Positions 23,460 through 36,655 of a stretch of DNA of 64,000 nt are shown one piece after another. A program made the position numbers and the translations under genes. Position 1 is the first letter of the stretch. Each line of letters starts with the position of its first letter. The stretch is from contig CM054116.1 of assembly GCA_028673005.1 (NCBI GenBank), forward strand, positions 95,996,707 to 96,060,706, written 5' to 3'. The DNA comes from Tanypteryx hageni. Its lineage: Eukaryota; Arthropoda; Insecta; Odonata; Petaluridae. The notes beneath the pieces were generated by a model that saw nothing but the letters and a program-made list of their open reading frames with translations, was not told the origin of the DNA and ran no database searches.

Positions 23460-24384
23460 TTAGTGGATGAATCCGTAGGACTTGACGACGGGGGAGGCGG
23501 CGTAGGCGAAAGGAGCAGCGTGGACGACGGGAGCGGCGTGGACGACGGGGGCGGCGGCATAGGCGACGGGGGCATGGACGGCAGCAACGACTGGAGCCTG
23601 TAATATAAGAATGCATGGTTAGAGAAACTGAGGCAGCACCACAAAATAATATAGAATAACATCACAATAATAAATTAAAATGATTCTTATTTTTACGTCA
23701 TTATCCCGAACTGTATTTGGAAGATAGAGTCAATGGCATTTTTTGATGAGATGTTATTACCTTGACGGAGACCTTGTAGGTGTTGGCGTAGGAGGTGGCG
23801 ATAGGAACGGCAGTCTTAACCACGGCGGGGGCGGCGTAGGCGACGGGGGCATGGGCCACCAAGGGGGCGGAGTAGGCGACGGGGGCATGGGCCACCACGG
23901 GAGCGGAGTAGGCGAGGGGAGCGCCTACGAAGCCGGGTGCGGCAGAGACGGCGGCCACGAGGGCGAGGAGAGCGACCTGAGCAAATATAAAGAAAGAATC
24001 CATAGTCTAAATCTGGAAACACATTATTTCTACGGAAATAGAATGAATTATTTTCGAATGAAACCATACTGTTTTCGAGATGAAATCCAAAAAATGCATC
24101 TAATTTTCCACCGAGTGAAGCTCGTATTAATATTTCTCGAGCGTTGAAGTCTCCACTCGAAGTAACAAGTAAAACAAAGCTTGCAGAGTTCCAGTGAACA
24201 CACTTCAAAAAAAAAATGGCCTACTTTTGTTTAGAATGAGGAAACACTAGCTCAAAATCGCTACGAAAACGCCACGATTGATGAGTTCCGAACCGGAAGA
24301 ATCGAGGGCGGGCATGGGAAAAAAACTTCCCGAAAATAGGAAGTGGCCACTCAAGAGAGTCTGAACACTCACCAGCTTGTACAT
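23460..24384 (-). CDS. Cuticle gene C, three exons, 121 aa
   Basis: Secreted low-complexity cuticular protein and close paralogue of gene D. Exons are 24373-24384 (MYKL), 23761-23976 (72 codons) and 23460-23597 (45 codons plus TAA); the introns are 396 and 163 bp, both phase 0. The signal peptide MYKLVALLALVAAVSA is followed by APGFVGAPLAYSAP, alternating VAHAPVAYSAP units, the AVVKTAVP segment and the conserved ATSYANTYKVSVK box at the end of exon 2. Exon 3 carries VVHAAP units and ends SPVVKSYGFIH. Reading back from exon 2 without splicing also gives an in-frame ATG (24003) with a hydrophobic MDSFFIFAQVALLALVAAVS start. I treat this as chance, because the exon 1 version is conserved in all copies. 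Function is inferred from composition and family style. Confidence 0.92.
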
Positions 24385-24476
24385 GGTTGGTTGGGTTTGG
24401 TTGTTTGGTTGGTTTGTAAAGAAGAGTTGGATCTGTTGCGATCTGTTGTGGTGTGATGTCGGTTAGGCGCGTTCTG

Positions 24477-24503
24477 CTTATATACCGTCCACTCTCTCTC
24501 TCC
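24477..24503 (-). promoter_or_regulatory. TATA box and GAGA stretch, gene C
   Basis: TATATAAG (24484-24477) lies 93 bp above the ATG. Just upstream on the coding strand is GAGAGAGAGAG (24492-24503), the recognition pattern of GAGA-type factors that keep insect promoters open. The GAGA role is inferred from sequence only. Confidence 0.65.
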
Positions 24504-25400
24504 CGCTCTCCCATCGCGCCCTCCAAAACTTCCCTCTCTCCGCTCCAGTGGACAGCTACGCGCCTCCCCCCGCCCACTCGACGCCCGCTCCCCTTCCACC
24601 CCACCCGCACTTTCTGCGCAATGCCCCTTCCCCTCCGACTCGCCTCTCCAATCTCGCTTTCGATGCGACCCGCCCAACAGCCTTCTTTCATCGCCACGCC
24701 ACTCGTCCTCGAAGGATGCATCAACCTATCTCCCCTCTCATCCTTTCTTTCTTCTCCATCTATCCTCCTTTTCTCACTCTTAGAGTCCTTTCATCTGTAC
24801 TTTTTCCTCGCCGATTCAACTAACTCATTTTGTTCACTTTTCCAAATTTCACCCTCATATTTATTTATTTTCTATAAATTTTGGTAATATATGACGCTTG
24901 ATTGTCCTAACCCAATGTGTTTATTGCATAATAACGTGTTATATGCTAAAAATTAAGTAAGAATAAAAAAATCAAAACATGCTTAGGAATCTACTTTCAT
25001 TCGCCAGGTGGACCAAAAATTATTCTCTCACAAACGTAGTTTTGCGTTTTTATATGTATTAAGGCATACATACATGCAGAGAGAAATCTCACTTTGAGGG
25101 TTCAGCATTATAGATTTTTTTTAATTTTCCATGCGGTCATGATGGCCAATATATTCCTCGTTTCAGCTTTCATCCATCTTTTATTATTATATATTTTAAC
25201 GCAAAATAAATATCATTCATTTACGATTCTCCATCTTGATTCAGATGGGAAAATCTTCCAATTTTGTTTCCCAAACTGAGCATGGAAATTAAAACTTTTT
25301 ATTCTTTTTTCTAATTTACATGTGCTAAAGCCATATTCTTCCTGTATAAAATTTTGTGCTTTTAAAAAGTATTCAAAAATGAGCGCCCGCTTTCGAAGTT
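24504..25400. other. Upstream DNA of gene C
   Basis: 24504-24720 is C-rich on the plus strand and keeps frames open on both strands without coding signature. The remainder is AT-rich with nothing recognised. Confidence 0.45.
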
Positions 25401-26045
25401 ATTATTTTTTTCCCAAGGAGACATTTATTAGGTGTTCTTTACCAGCGGAACGCTTTATGGACACGTCTCGTCCGTCTGTCATAACTTTCATCTCCTAAAC
25501 CGCTGGACGGATTTTAAAGTAGGGTGACCCTTATTTATGGCCCAATTGTGATTTTAAACTGCATCCGTCAATTAGAAGTTCCACTTTACATAATTACTTT
25601 AATAAACTTATACTCGTATCTCGTTAAATGGCATCCGTCAAGAAACAATGAAATACCTTACTTTTCTCCCCCTAGCTATTATATGATCTTTAAGGCATTG
25701 ATTTAAAATTTTATTCGGGTAGAGAACATCATTTATTACAAGAAAGTCTCCGAGACCATATAATTACGGGTTATAGTTTTGGAGATAAAAATTCAAGAAA
25801 ATCCCGACCAAAACATAGCATATATTTTACATCGATTGCTAAGACAGTTCTCTCAGCAAACAACAATTAAAGTGTATATATTTCTCTCCCATGCTCTTAT
25901 GTGAACTCTGAGGTATAGACTTGAAATTTTATTCGGATAGAGGATAACATTTATCACAAGATAGTGCGCGAGACCATCTAAATACAAGTTATGGTTTTGG
26001 AGATAAAAATTAGAGAATTGCCCAATCTTACGATACCATTTCATA
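25401..26045. repeat. Repeat-derived region with two direct units
   Basis: Two related units of about 175 bp follow each other (about 25700-25860 and 25915-26045), sharing AAATTTTATTCGG, CGAGACCAT and GTTTTGGAGATAAAAATT. The preceding 25460-25515 has a CATCTCCTAAACCGCTGGAC block of a type common in dispersed arthropod repeats. No transposase is visible. Confidence 0.55.
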
Positions 26046-28299
26046 CGTATTTCCCATTAAGAAAGCCTTTGAAATCTCTGTGTTCCACTTATGGAGCATA
26101 CTTTTCCATCTCGTTTCGTTTCATAACGCTATTGCGCTGTTTTGTTTTATTTAGTTAGTATTGTTAAAAACCACTTTGCGATTAAAATTCTTTTTCTTGG
26201 TCAGAAAACGTTTTGCCTGACAGTAATTTATTGTTTAATCCAGATTTAGTAAAATTAACTTTACCTTGGGGACTTAAAGTATCACACATAACTAAGTACA
26301 AAGACTAAGAAAAGGACACAAACGTATGTAAGATTTACCAATAATTTCGGGTTGAAAGGGAACATTTTCAATTAGAGGTCAAAGTCCAACTTTTAAAATC
26401 GATTGCTTATTATTTTGTGGAATCAATTATGGCATGTAAATCCCTAACATATTTAATAGAGATGAAGAGACTTGTTCTCGATACCAGCCAATTGTAAAAA
26501 AATTAGTTATCCCATATTCAATGTTTAAACTTTGGAAACCACAAACAGAAGCTCATGAATGAAAGGGTTAAATACTCAGAGATAGTTTTTATGCAATACT
26601 AGGTAGTTTTAAGCATTCCAACTGTTCTGTCATTTCTTAATAAAATTTCAGATTATTCGAGTATTCTTGGAGTTCTTATCGGCCGTTCGAAGTGTATTAA
26701 GAAAACCGCCTAAGAGCTATTATAGTCCTCCTTCTTCATCGTTTGCATAATCCATTGCGTTCCCAAGTGATTTTATTCCCCCTCTTTTGTCTTTCTTCTT
26801 TCGTTTTTTGCCAACATCTTTCCTAAATACTTTTCTCCCCCATTTCTCCGAGATTTGGCTACCAAAATTGTAGCGCACGACGAATATGCAATCTTACTTT
26901 CTCCAGTACTAATAATGGCAATTAAATCAGCGTAAAAGCATTCTATAAATGCGTTGTGCAAACATTCATTCAAGATCAGAACCTATGAACACTTCGGTGG
27001 AATGCACACACACTACTAAACCATCTACCTAGGCTGTGCTATAATTTAATCCCTCTATGTTGTTAATTCGATATGAAAAGTGAAAAGAAATTTTTTTATC
27101 GAATAAACAATCTTTTTTTTCTAGTTCTCCCATTCCCTCCTGCTTACCTAGCAGTGCCCTCGCCCATTCATTTTGTCCTAAAACGGCAATGATTCGCGGG
27201 TCATTGATTCTGGGTCATTTTTTTCCTCGATCAAATTTTGCGTCGCTCGGGCAATTTGCCCCACCGCCGTCTTTTTTTTCGACTCCATTCCCTCCAAGAT
27301 AGCCTCCCTCACGTTTTCTTCGAACATATATATCGGCTCGCTTACCTTTCCTCTCTGAGTAATCGAAAGGGGTATGCCACCGATAGACGCATAAATTGAC
27401 GATCGATCTTAAAAAGCTTAAGGTGATGCCGCCAACGAACGCTCGGTTCGATTCGCGAAACGAGATAGTGCTCCAATTGATCACATTTTTTTGCAACGTC
27501 CGAAATGACGCACTTATCGGCGGATCGCTGATGGGTGGGATAAAAATGATGGAAACTATTGTGACCGCCCCATTCCGCCTCCTTTCAATAACCTTGACAC
27601 ATTCGAGAAATTTTCGTACCGAACTTCAAAAATATTCTCGACTCCTAAGTTTTGTTTTCAGGTCAGCACCTCGTGTGTCCCGGAGCTGACCTTTCTTTAA
27701 TAAATGGACCTTTTCTCTTCTCCTCCTGTTTTTCTCTCTCTCTCTCTCACCCTCCCTCCTATTCCTCAGCCGTTCTCTTCCCTTCTCCCTCCCTCCTTTC
27801 TCATTCTCTCCGCGTTCCATCCCGATTGATTTAAGACGCTCCCTCGTTTAAATTTATTTCGCCCGCCCATGATGTAAGAAGAACGAGTGGTTTTTACTCG
27901 GGGCAATGGACCACTCTCGGAGCTCTTTCAATACGATTGCAAAAATAATACCTGTGACGAAATTACACTTTTAACTGAAGGTCATATCTCCGCTAAAGGT
28001 TTCGCGAGAATGGAGTAGCGTTAATGAATTGATTTTCAAAAATATATGAGCCAATTCCTTTTATATAACAGTTCCATAACGAGTTAACGCTTCGTTGTGT
28101 GTCACTATGTCGTTTCAGTTTTTTTTAATGACATAAAGATAAACATCTCATGGTACAATGTTATAATTACCTGTACCTGATCTCATCGTACCATTAATTT
28201 TTTACAATAAATATATTTTTATTTTTTAAATATTATTTGTTTAATTTTTAGAAACATACTGCATATAGATATTATGCAATCTCTGTCTGAAATTCGTAG
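26046..28299. other. Unannotated intergenic DNA
   Basis: C/T-rich stretches at 26780-26860, 27230-27360 and 27700-27820 keep short frames open but show no family signature. Confidence 0.5.
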
Positions 28300-28550
28300 G
28301 AGTTAATGGAAAAGTGACTCAGTCGGCTTGCTAATCCTCTGCTACTACACACATGGGAGGGAGGAGGGAAACTAGACGCCGGCGTTAGCCTACATTTATG
28401 AAAAGCACCAATGGAACACACTGCTTAACGATGAACTGTGCGCTGTTCCTGCGTATCCTCGTCGCAGCACACAGGTGCAGACGGGGAGCATGGGTTGAAA
28501 AAAACCTGGCCTCTGCCAGAATTCGATCTCATGCCCTCTGGGTTTCTTTG
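28300..28550 (-). mobile_element. 5'-truncated SINE
   Basis: Minus-strand copy related to the SINE at 36199-36522. It keeps a CGTTAAGC remnant of the core and the TAGGCTAACGCCGGCG and TCCCTCCTCCCTCC region, but lacks the tRNA-like head. It lies directly downstream of a second SINE. Confidence 0.65.
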
Positions 28551-28870
28551 TTTGTATGGAATTTTCAACTTCTTGGATTACTATAGCCATTACTCCTTTC
28601 ACACCAAACACATACACAGGAGAGGAGGGGAACCCGTTGACGGCATTAGCCTACTCTTTACGAAGAGTACCATGGGGTCAACTGCTTAACGTCCCTTCCG
28701 AAGGACTGAGCGCTGACTTGCGCGGTCTCCTCAAATCACACAAGTAGGGGACGGGACGATCCCAAGTTGAAAAATCCGACCTCTGCTACATTGGACTGCT
28801 ACGTGGAAGGCCAACGCTCTAACCACTCTACCACCTACCCTCTGGGTGGAAGGCCAGCACTCAAGCCAGT
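28551..28870 (-). mobile_element. tRNA-derived SINE
   Basis: The minus strand shows an A-box-like GTGGTAGAGTGGTTAGAGCG, then the shared core TTTGAGGAGACCGCGCAA and CCTTCGGAAGGGACGTTAAG, and ends CATACAAACAAA, like the complete copy at 36.2 kb. The 5' boundary is approximate because a second, similar head-like block sits just beyond it. Confidence 0.75.
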
Positions 28871-31800
28871 CCGCCACCACTCCTTATGTACACACAAATT
28901 CCTACTGACATTGTTGCAGAATAGTGAAAATGTAAAATGTTGTAGATAAATTGGATTATTGGACAATGGGTGGACCTTTTATTTTATTACTAGATTAAGG
29001 GTCCGTCATAAATGACTGGACATAAATTTAAATGTCTTAAACCAAAAATCGATGATCAATCTTTTAATTTTAATTCACAAAAGAATGAAAATCTGCACGT
29101 CGATAAATCGCTTCTTACATGTTATTTTACGGGAAACAAATCCTGGGATCAAACCTGTGTCTTTTTTGGGGATCTTTCTTCTTTATTGACTTTTAATGCA
29201 TGATTGAAGCATTTCTGCCAAATTTCAATCTTCTACCTAATTGGGAAGTTTGTTAAAAACACATTAAAAGCGTTAAACACAGAGTGACAGAATAAGGGTT
29301 TTATATTGAGGCTTGTGCACAGCTTTTGATTGTGCAACTCAAAATGTGTTTTGGTAAACAAGTCTTTAAAGAATTTAGTTGATGTTGACACGTATGAGAA
29401 ACGTTAAATAAGTCACAATCTTTGCCCCACCCCTATCCATAATAAAAATACGTCACAACATAAGGACTCGGTCGTTTAAAAACAGGTATGCCTACGACGC
29501 AAATGTATGCGTGTGTATCGCAGGTGAGACAAATGTGCCTTCGTTCCCCATTCGCTTCAACCAGGCTACGGTTCCTTATGAATTCCTTGAATTTACATTA
29601 AACCGATTGCATACGAATGGCTTCCCAAGCTTCATTATAAGTATTCTCCTTGCGCTTTTTGCACATTGATCTACTTATTTTAACGGCAAAAGAATGTCCT
29701 AAGTTCGCTCCCTCAAACCATGAGCTATAATGGAAAATAAAAAATACATCCAACTCGATTAGGTGTCAAAGTCGGCGTATTTTATTGGGAAATTCCCTCG
29801 TGGTTTCGATAAAAACCTGACTTGAGCGAAAAAATTAATGCTCGCTTCACGACGCTCGTAGTCATGAAATAGAATCAAGGTAAGCATTCGGACGAATATA
29901 CAAGACACCGAAGAGGAAAAGTTTTTTATATGCAAATACTTTCCATTTCTCTGGTAAGAAAAAATGAGGACAACAATTAACGGTTTTCCGAGAGACTCCA
30001 TTGAGCAAATAGCGCTAAGGATATCGGGAAAAATATAATTTGAAAAAATGTACCATACCTTAAGATGATAGGTTAAACATAATTCAGAGAAACCGAAGAC
30101 GTTTACGTTTGATAAATTCGCCAATATTTTATGAGAAACAGATAACGACGCATCTCCCATCGCATGGGCAAGCGATACCGCGCGTAAGCTCGTAAAATCG
30201 ATTGCAACCCGCATACACCTCTGCGCGTAACCTAGTCAACCCGATAATAAATGGAAATGTTCGTAACATAAAAGATTATTCGGTCATAAATTATGCTCGC
30301 GGGTTCGGAAGCAAGAGAATATTTCCAGCGTCGGCCATAAAAATCCGAGAGAACCATGTTCCGTCGCCCTGCGCAGGATTTCATTCCAAAAAAATGCCGA
30401 TCGATTCTCCTCCTCCTAAAACTTTGCTAAAATAAAAAAACTGCGAATCTTTTATTCGTCCTTCCCACCCTCACCATCAAAACCTTCGACGCTTTATCTC
30501 CCTAAACTCTTTTGCCCTTCTCCTCCTCTCTAAACCACTCACATTCCATTGCGAAAGATTTGATTTTCTTAGTTCTTCGGATCACGAAGCCGTGGCAAAC
30601 ATTTCCACTCGCGTCGTCTCAAATTTCCTATCAATGCACGTACGCGCACATAACGCATTTCTCTAGAACTCCGAAATCAACGTCGCCAAACAGCCTACCC
30701 CGTTCTGTTCCTTACCTTCGATTCCTTCCGTTGTTTTAAATCCATCTTTTCGCCTCCATTCTTCGCTTCCTCTCTCTCTCTCTCTCTCTCACTCTGTCGC
30801 AAAACTTCCCTGCTCGTCCTCACTCTCGTTTTCTCCCGTCACTATTCCCAACCACGCCCGCCGCCTCGCCTCTCATATCCTCCTCGCCCTTGTTTCTCAT
30901 TCACTGACGCAACATACGCGACGGATTCTCTCCTCTGAAAACAAAGCGATCATTTCCGCACGTGCGTCGCGAAATTTGTCCAACCCATCGTTTCGTTAGA
31001 ACACGGAGGACACATCTGATCGAATCAAAGGCAAGGTTAGCCAATCGATCCTTTCGCCACCAACAGGATATGTGGGTCTCACAAGATTTTTAAAGATTAA
31101 ATGTAATCAAATTAACATTAGTACGTGTCCCAAGAGTATTTCATTATTTTGTTCGAGTTAATAGAATTTTATAATTTTAGCGATTGCATTTCTTATTGTG
31201 TTCTATTTGCAGAAAAGTTGTCTATTTGGAAGGAATTCAAATAAATCAAAAATATAAAATTGGTAGTGAAAGGATTAAATGATAGAGTTGACTCCTCAGG
31301 CCGTAATAAGTAAGCCGCATGCGCAACACGTTTACAAATCGGTCGTCTTTTTTGCCGAATCATCGATCGATAAGTAGAATTGATCGCTGAATTAGAAATA
31401 AAGACCACTATAAGGTGTTCTGCCCTGAAAGCGTTCCTGTTTCCAGATCCAGGACGTCCTCTCGTGAATTTGGGAGAATACCAACCATATAGGACCTGAC
31501 AAAGAGCGCTTTTAGAGCATATCGGACATAGAACAGCAAGGCTACGCTGATCGTGGTTAGGAATTTTGATTTTACGATTCTTAATTTTTGGTGATCCCTG
31601 AATCCTTCACCAAAAGCTGAACTGCCTGATCACTGCAGGAAGTTGTTTCACACGACTAACGAAATTATTGATTTTAAAAATGCCCGAATGATGAATGGTA
31701 GAGTGAAAATTAATTTGATTGGTTTCAAATAAATTGGCAAGTCAACATATTACCCCTTGTCAGACATTATGCACAACAACGCTTAGTTGTAAGTAGATTA

Positions 31801-34423
31801 ACGTTTCTGATTTGTGTATACGGATAAACATGCAGTACTTAGTATAACGTGTTCTATCAATCTATCTTTTATGCAAAAATGTGACCTTAATTCTACGATA
31901 AAATTAATTTATAGCTTATAAAACAATCTTCTCGTATACTATTATTTATTAAACAGTTCCCTTTAATACGTTCAGAAAGATATCATAAACTTTACTTTTA
32001 CAACGCGGACATTTGAAGACAGCCATGATAATTTAAAGGTTTTACATTAAGATATCGAATACATTTAGAGAAATTGGCGAGATATCCTAAAAATTTTCAA
32101 GGTTTTGATATACTTAGTTTTCCACTTCTTTTACTGTATTATAAAGTTGCATGTAGCTTGTAAAGACCTTGCTGAATGATTAACATTGTTAAAGGTAGCC
32201 TTATAATTTAGGTAGCTTTTACAAAACTTAGTAAAAGGCCACGTGAAATCGAAAAAGGCTGTTATAAAACAGTTATATAAACCAGATGAAAATCTCAAAT
32301 TCAAGTGATAATTCACTGATTTGAAAATAATATAATTATTAACAGGGCAATTTAATTGCTCCGAGAATTAACTATATCATATCCCGGGGTCAATCTTTGA
32401 GGTAAGCTCAATAATTTATTGTAGAAAAAGGATTTTGTTAAAATAATATATTGTTACTGCATTTCATGGTTTTCTACTCAGTTAAATGTTCTGAAATAAA
32501 GCGCAACGTATATCTTTAAAAGAAAATATTTTAACAAATTTTACTTTTTTAAAAATTTCGTTTCTAGCAGAATGACTCGGTAAAAATCTTTCGTTATATA
32601 CAAATATAAAGGTTTTGAAAAATAATCCCCATCCTGCCTTCTCTCGTCACATTTTATACTTCCTTTCCTCTATGACACGTCAGATTACCCTCCTCCCCCG
32701 CTCTTCCTCCCTCTCTTTCCTAGTCTCACCCATTCCCACTTCATCTCAATATAATTTCCTCGCCTCTTCCCCATCTCCCACGCCTCAGCTTCTCATATCT
32801 TTCCTCTCTATATCTATGCATCCCTTTATCCTTTCTTTTCTCCCTCTCTCTTGTCTCATTCACCTCTCAACCTCATCAATAGTGACTCTCCCGCATCGCC
32901 TTCGGCCATTCCTAACCTAATTCCCACAATCCCACGACTCTCGTATAATTGGGAGTTTGAGGTTTGACCTCTCTCGAAGAGAGGTCCGCGTTCGAAGGAT
33001 GCCGGGTTGAACACGAAAAAACACGGGAGGAACATTCGAGAGAAAAAATAAAATAAAAGAATCACAGAGGTGGCTTAGGAGTCCCCATCTCCTCGGCCGC
33101 TTCCTCAGTTTGCGTTACGACACCTCACGAATCCTTCCTCCGTGAATTTTTTCCCTCTCCAAATAGGTTCACGATTTCTTATAACCGATCTGACCGGTTT
33201 GTTATCTCTCCTTTCGGCTGTGTTAGACGGTTGTGAAATTATTGAATTTGACGCCTCGACTACCTTTTCGATTGTTTTTCCTGGATTTAGAGCTCGTTTT
33301 ACATCGTGTTATCCGCTGAAGGAGACGTTTAAATGTCGTTGATGACATTCGAATGCTCCATCGATGAACTTGTTTATATCCACGAAAAGAAAGATCCCAG
33401 AATTTTGACTTCGATAGTTTGTTTAAGAAAATGTGTCACTGTTTACTGCAAATATTGATATTTTGGACCGATGATTATAAATGTTGAAAAGGAAAAAATA
33501 TGCTACATTTATTAATATTAAAAACCCTAGCTAGTATTGTGGGCCTTTAATTTTTATTCCAAGAAAAATTTGACAAAGCGCGTGGTTTACAGCCCATAAA
33601 ATATTTTTGAACTCATTGACTTCACGTATACACTCGTCTTCGGTCAATCTCCAGTTAATTTTTCTTCTTCCCTCCTTCAAACTCATCTTACTTTATTTTT
33701 TATTTATAGTAATGGTCGGAAGCGCCACCAAACTCCCCTGAGTGTTTCATTATTTCCTTTATAATCCGAAATTTAGCTTTGCGTAGCAAATGGCCGTCGA
33801 TTGCTGACAAAAATAATTAGTAAATAACCATATACCCAATTTACTCCGGGCAATCTCATAGACGTGCATCCCAAAAGAAAATTCGTCTTTCCGTTAGTCT
33901 ATATAATTCTCTCGAGTAAGAGTAATACCGAAGAATATGAAAGAGCATATGTGTTTCCTCTTTGCCGATCAATTTATTTTCGTTCCAGTAATCCAGAATG
34001 CATCTGTCTCGGATCGCAATCACTTTCAAAGTGTTGGCAGAAATGAATGAATACAGATAATGAAAACGTCAATATTTACTGAGTTATCCTGGAGATCGCT
34101 GAATTGCGGCATTCAAAATAATACCGAAGGCCACTGTCTTCAACCCTAGAGAAGGTCTCTGTATGCGCTGGTAACAATAGATTGGGTAAGTGAGCTTTCC
34201 ATTCCGCCCCACCCACCAAATCAAGTTATGGAGCGTGTTCATCCTTGTCCGTGGTGCTTGGTGGGAGGTAGGGTGATTGAATCTGAGGACACCCTTGCCT
34301 CTTCCGAGAGGACCAGCGACGAAGAGCCATTACGCCACGATGATCACGGGACGCTATGGTAAAGCCTGACTGAAAACATGACGTCCGAGCAGCGCATTTT
34401 GGAAATTTTTCTTCTCATTTTCG
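28871..34423. other. Long intergenic stretch
   Basis: No gene is supported. A 151-codon minus-strand frame at 29759-30214 has no recognisable domain and is probably chance. Simple features are a (TC)n run at about 30770-30790 and a perfect palindromic hairpin GACCTCTCTCGAAGAGAGG at 32966-32985. 30470-31000 and 32640-32900 are pyrimidine-rich. Confidence 0.45.
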
Positions 34424-34616
34424 TGTTTATACATCGCGGAAGGAGTGAACGACCAATACGGAGCGAATTTCCGCCGCTCAGAATTACCATACTACCGCGA
34501 AGCTATTCTTCCCTTAGTATGGTCTGTTTCTATTATTTATTCCTTTCTCTTTCAAGGGAAATACTTTCGGTGGTTTATGCGGTGAATAGGAGTGCAAGTA
34601 GGGAGTGCGGGTTTCG
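34424..34616 (+). repeat. Duplicated segment, SINE-free copy
   Basis: This 193-bp segment recurs at 36124-36655. It contains CAGAATTACCAT (34479-34490), the position where the other copy has gained a SINE, so it preserves the empty site. Confidence 0.85.
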
Positions 34617-36123
34617 TGAAAGAGTTGCGCCATCGATGAAATGAGGGCTTTTGTGGCTTTCGTCTCTCCCTCTCTCGGGGACACCTCAAATTTACGCTAC
34701 AAAAGGTAAAAAATGGTACCCGACAATGATTATCTATAAAAATGTATATATTAATTATCATCTATACGAGCGAGTTCCAACCTGCTGATCACATGACATT
34801 GTAGAAGAGAGGCCGCAAAATATTTCCAGGTAGCTTACGGAAAAGTGAATATATGATGGTTTCCATTTTTTATTATTTTTTTAATATACAAATATCCTTT
34901 TTAAAAACCTCGAACATTATAATAACAACTTATAAACAGTGCTATTCATGCACGAACGATTCTAAAATTGGTTAAGAACGGGTTTAAGGATCCAATAAGT
35001 TTCGCTGTCTTAAAGAGAGAGGGGTCGCAGATGCATAAGGTTCGAAACCCGCTTATCTACGCAAAAACACATGATTGAGCCACATACTTTTGAAATCTCT
35101 AGCTCCTAAGACACGTAAGAGCAAGTCATTCGTCGTTTTCATAATCTCCTTTAATCTCTCCACGGATTCCTTACAAATCTCGCAGCTTTCACTCTTTCCA
35201 TTGGCGTCCAAGCGACCGTATTTTTGCTAAGTATACCGATCAGTATATACAATTTGTAAAATGATTTATTATTTTATCAATTTATTATAAAATATATACC
35301 TATCATAATAACTTTATACGAGCCAGAAGAAAATGTGTAATCTTTTAATCTTTGAAAATATCTATTTATATAATTGTAAGCAATTTTTAATCGACGCTTA
35401 GCTTTATTTATTTGTTTTGGTTATTTCAATTTTCTCATAAATCGTTGTAAATTTTTTTAGAAAATATCAAGTACTATATGCGACCAGTACCCCGAGTCAG
35501 AATTCTAACCCTCATTGGGCGGTAGACAGTGCCTCTACCAAACCCAAGAGTAATGAATTTAGCGTGGTTAACTGCTACACAGTTAATTTTTAGTTATTAA
35601 TAGTTAATTTTTTTCCTTCTTTGTGAATAAATGAGTAAATTATTTATAAATCTCCAAATAGAAGATATTAAGGATTGTAGAAATCAACCTTCAAATATTT
35701 GCACAGCGGAAATTTCTCTTCTTAACATAATGATTAGATCTTCTATCACTCCTAACCACAACCCTATCGTAGTTTTTAACCAACATTTTCATTCTCCCAT
35801 CATTTCTTAAATTGGGATTTTCCTCTCCCTAATATTTTCTAAGAATTTATTTAAAGAAAAATTGCTAACACGAGGAAATATAAACCCGGCACAGACAGAC
35901 AGCCACCTACACACGTTGCGCATTCATTAATTTGAATGCATAGTATGACATGATCAATAAGTTTCAACGAAAGGTTCGTTAAAATCGCGTGGAAATTTTC
36001 AATTTCAAATCTCGATAAATTTCCTCTGTTCATCCTAATATTTAGTGCGATTAATTGTGTTAGTTTAAGTTGTTTCTATCGCTTTAATTATTAAAACGAA
36101 TCCCAAACTTAATCTGAAGAGCG
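34617..36123. other. Unannotated AT-rich DNA
   Basis: A weak tRNA/SINE-like patch on the minus strand (about 35475-35560: GGTAGAGGCACTG, then GGTTAGAATTCTG) is the only item of note. A hAT-terminus-like AGGTTCGAAACCCGCTT piece lies near 35040. Confidence 0.4.
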
Positions 36124-36655
36124 TGTGTTTATTCATCGCAGAAGGTTGTGGAGTGCACGACCAATACGGAGCGAACTTCAGCCGCTCAGAATTATCATGG
36201 GGGTGCCAGTGGTGTAGTGGTTAGGATGCTGGCTGCTACTCGCCTGCTGCTTGAAAAGGCAGCGGGCACGAATTCTGCGCAAGTAGGATTTTTCCAAGGT
36301 CGCCCGGCCCCCTGTTTGTGTGGTTTGAGGAGACCGCGCAAATTCAGCTGTTCCGTCCTTCGGAAGGGACGTTAAGCCGTTGGCCCCTCTGGTGTTCTTC
36401 TTAAGAGCAGGCAAATGCCGGCACCGGGTTTCCCTCCTCCCTTCCCTGGTTATTCATTGCACTACCTCTGAGATACCCATTTGTGCTGTAAGAGAGGCGA
36501 ATTGGCTGGGCATTCATACAAACAGAATTATCATACTACCGCGAAGCTATTCTTCCCTTATATGGTCTGTTTCTTTTATTTCTTTCTCTTTCAAGGGAAA
36601 TACTTTCGGTGGTTTATGCGGCGAATGCGAGTGCAAGTAGGGAGTGCGGGTTTCG
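36124..36655 (+). repeat. Duplicated segment, SINE-bearing copy
   Basis: Matches 34424-34616 on both sides of an inserted SINE (36199-36522). The identity of the flanks shows that the segment duplicated before the SINE arrived. Confidence 0.85.
36199..36522 (+). mobile_element. Complete tRNA-derived SINE with perfect target duplication
   Basis: The 324-bp element lies between exact 12-bp copies of CAGAATTATCAT (36187-36198 and 36523-36534). Near its start is an RNA polymerase III A box (GTGTAGTGGTTAGGATGC) and some 40 nt later a B-box-like GGGCACGAATTCTG. The middle holds the core CCTTCGGAAGGGACGTTAAG, and the tail is ATTCATACAAA rather than poly(A). Such SINEs are transcribed by Pol III and copied by a partner LINE. 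Confidence 0.92.

Noticed and set aside
23743..24147. Gly-rich 134-codon plus-strand frame
   Set aside because: Antisense shadow of the Ala/Pro/Val-rich exon 2 of gene C; the same kind of frame lies opposite genes B and D.
24221..24724. 167-codon minus-strand frame upstream of cuticle gene C
   Set aside because: It runs across the TATA box, leader and exon 1 of gene C in G/A-rich promoter DNA. Similar open frames above genes A and D show this is composition, not coding.
29759..30214. 151-codon minus-strand frame
   Set aside because: No domain, no promoter elements, and overlapping short frames on the other strand; length is within reach of chance.
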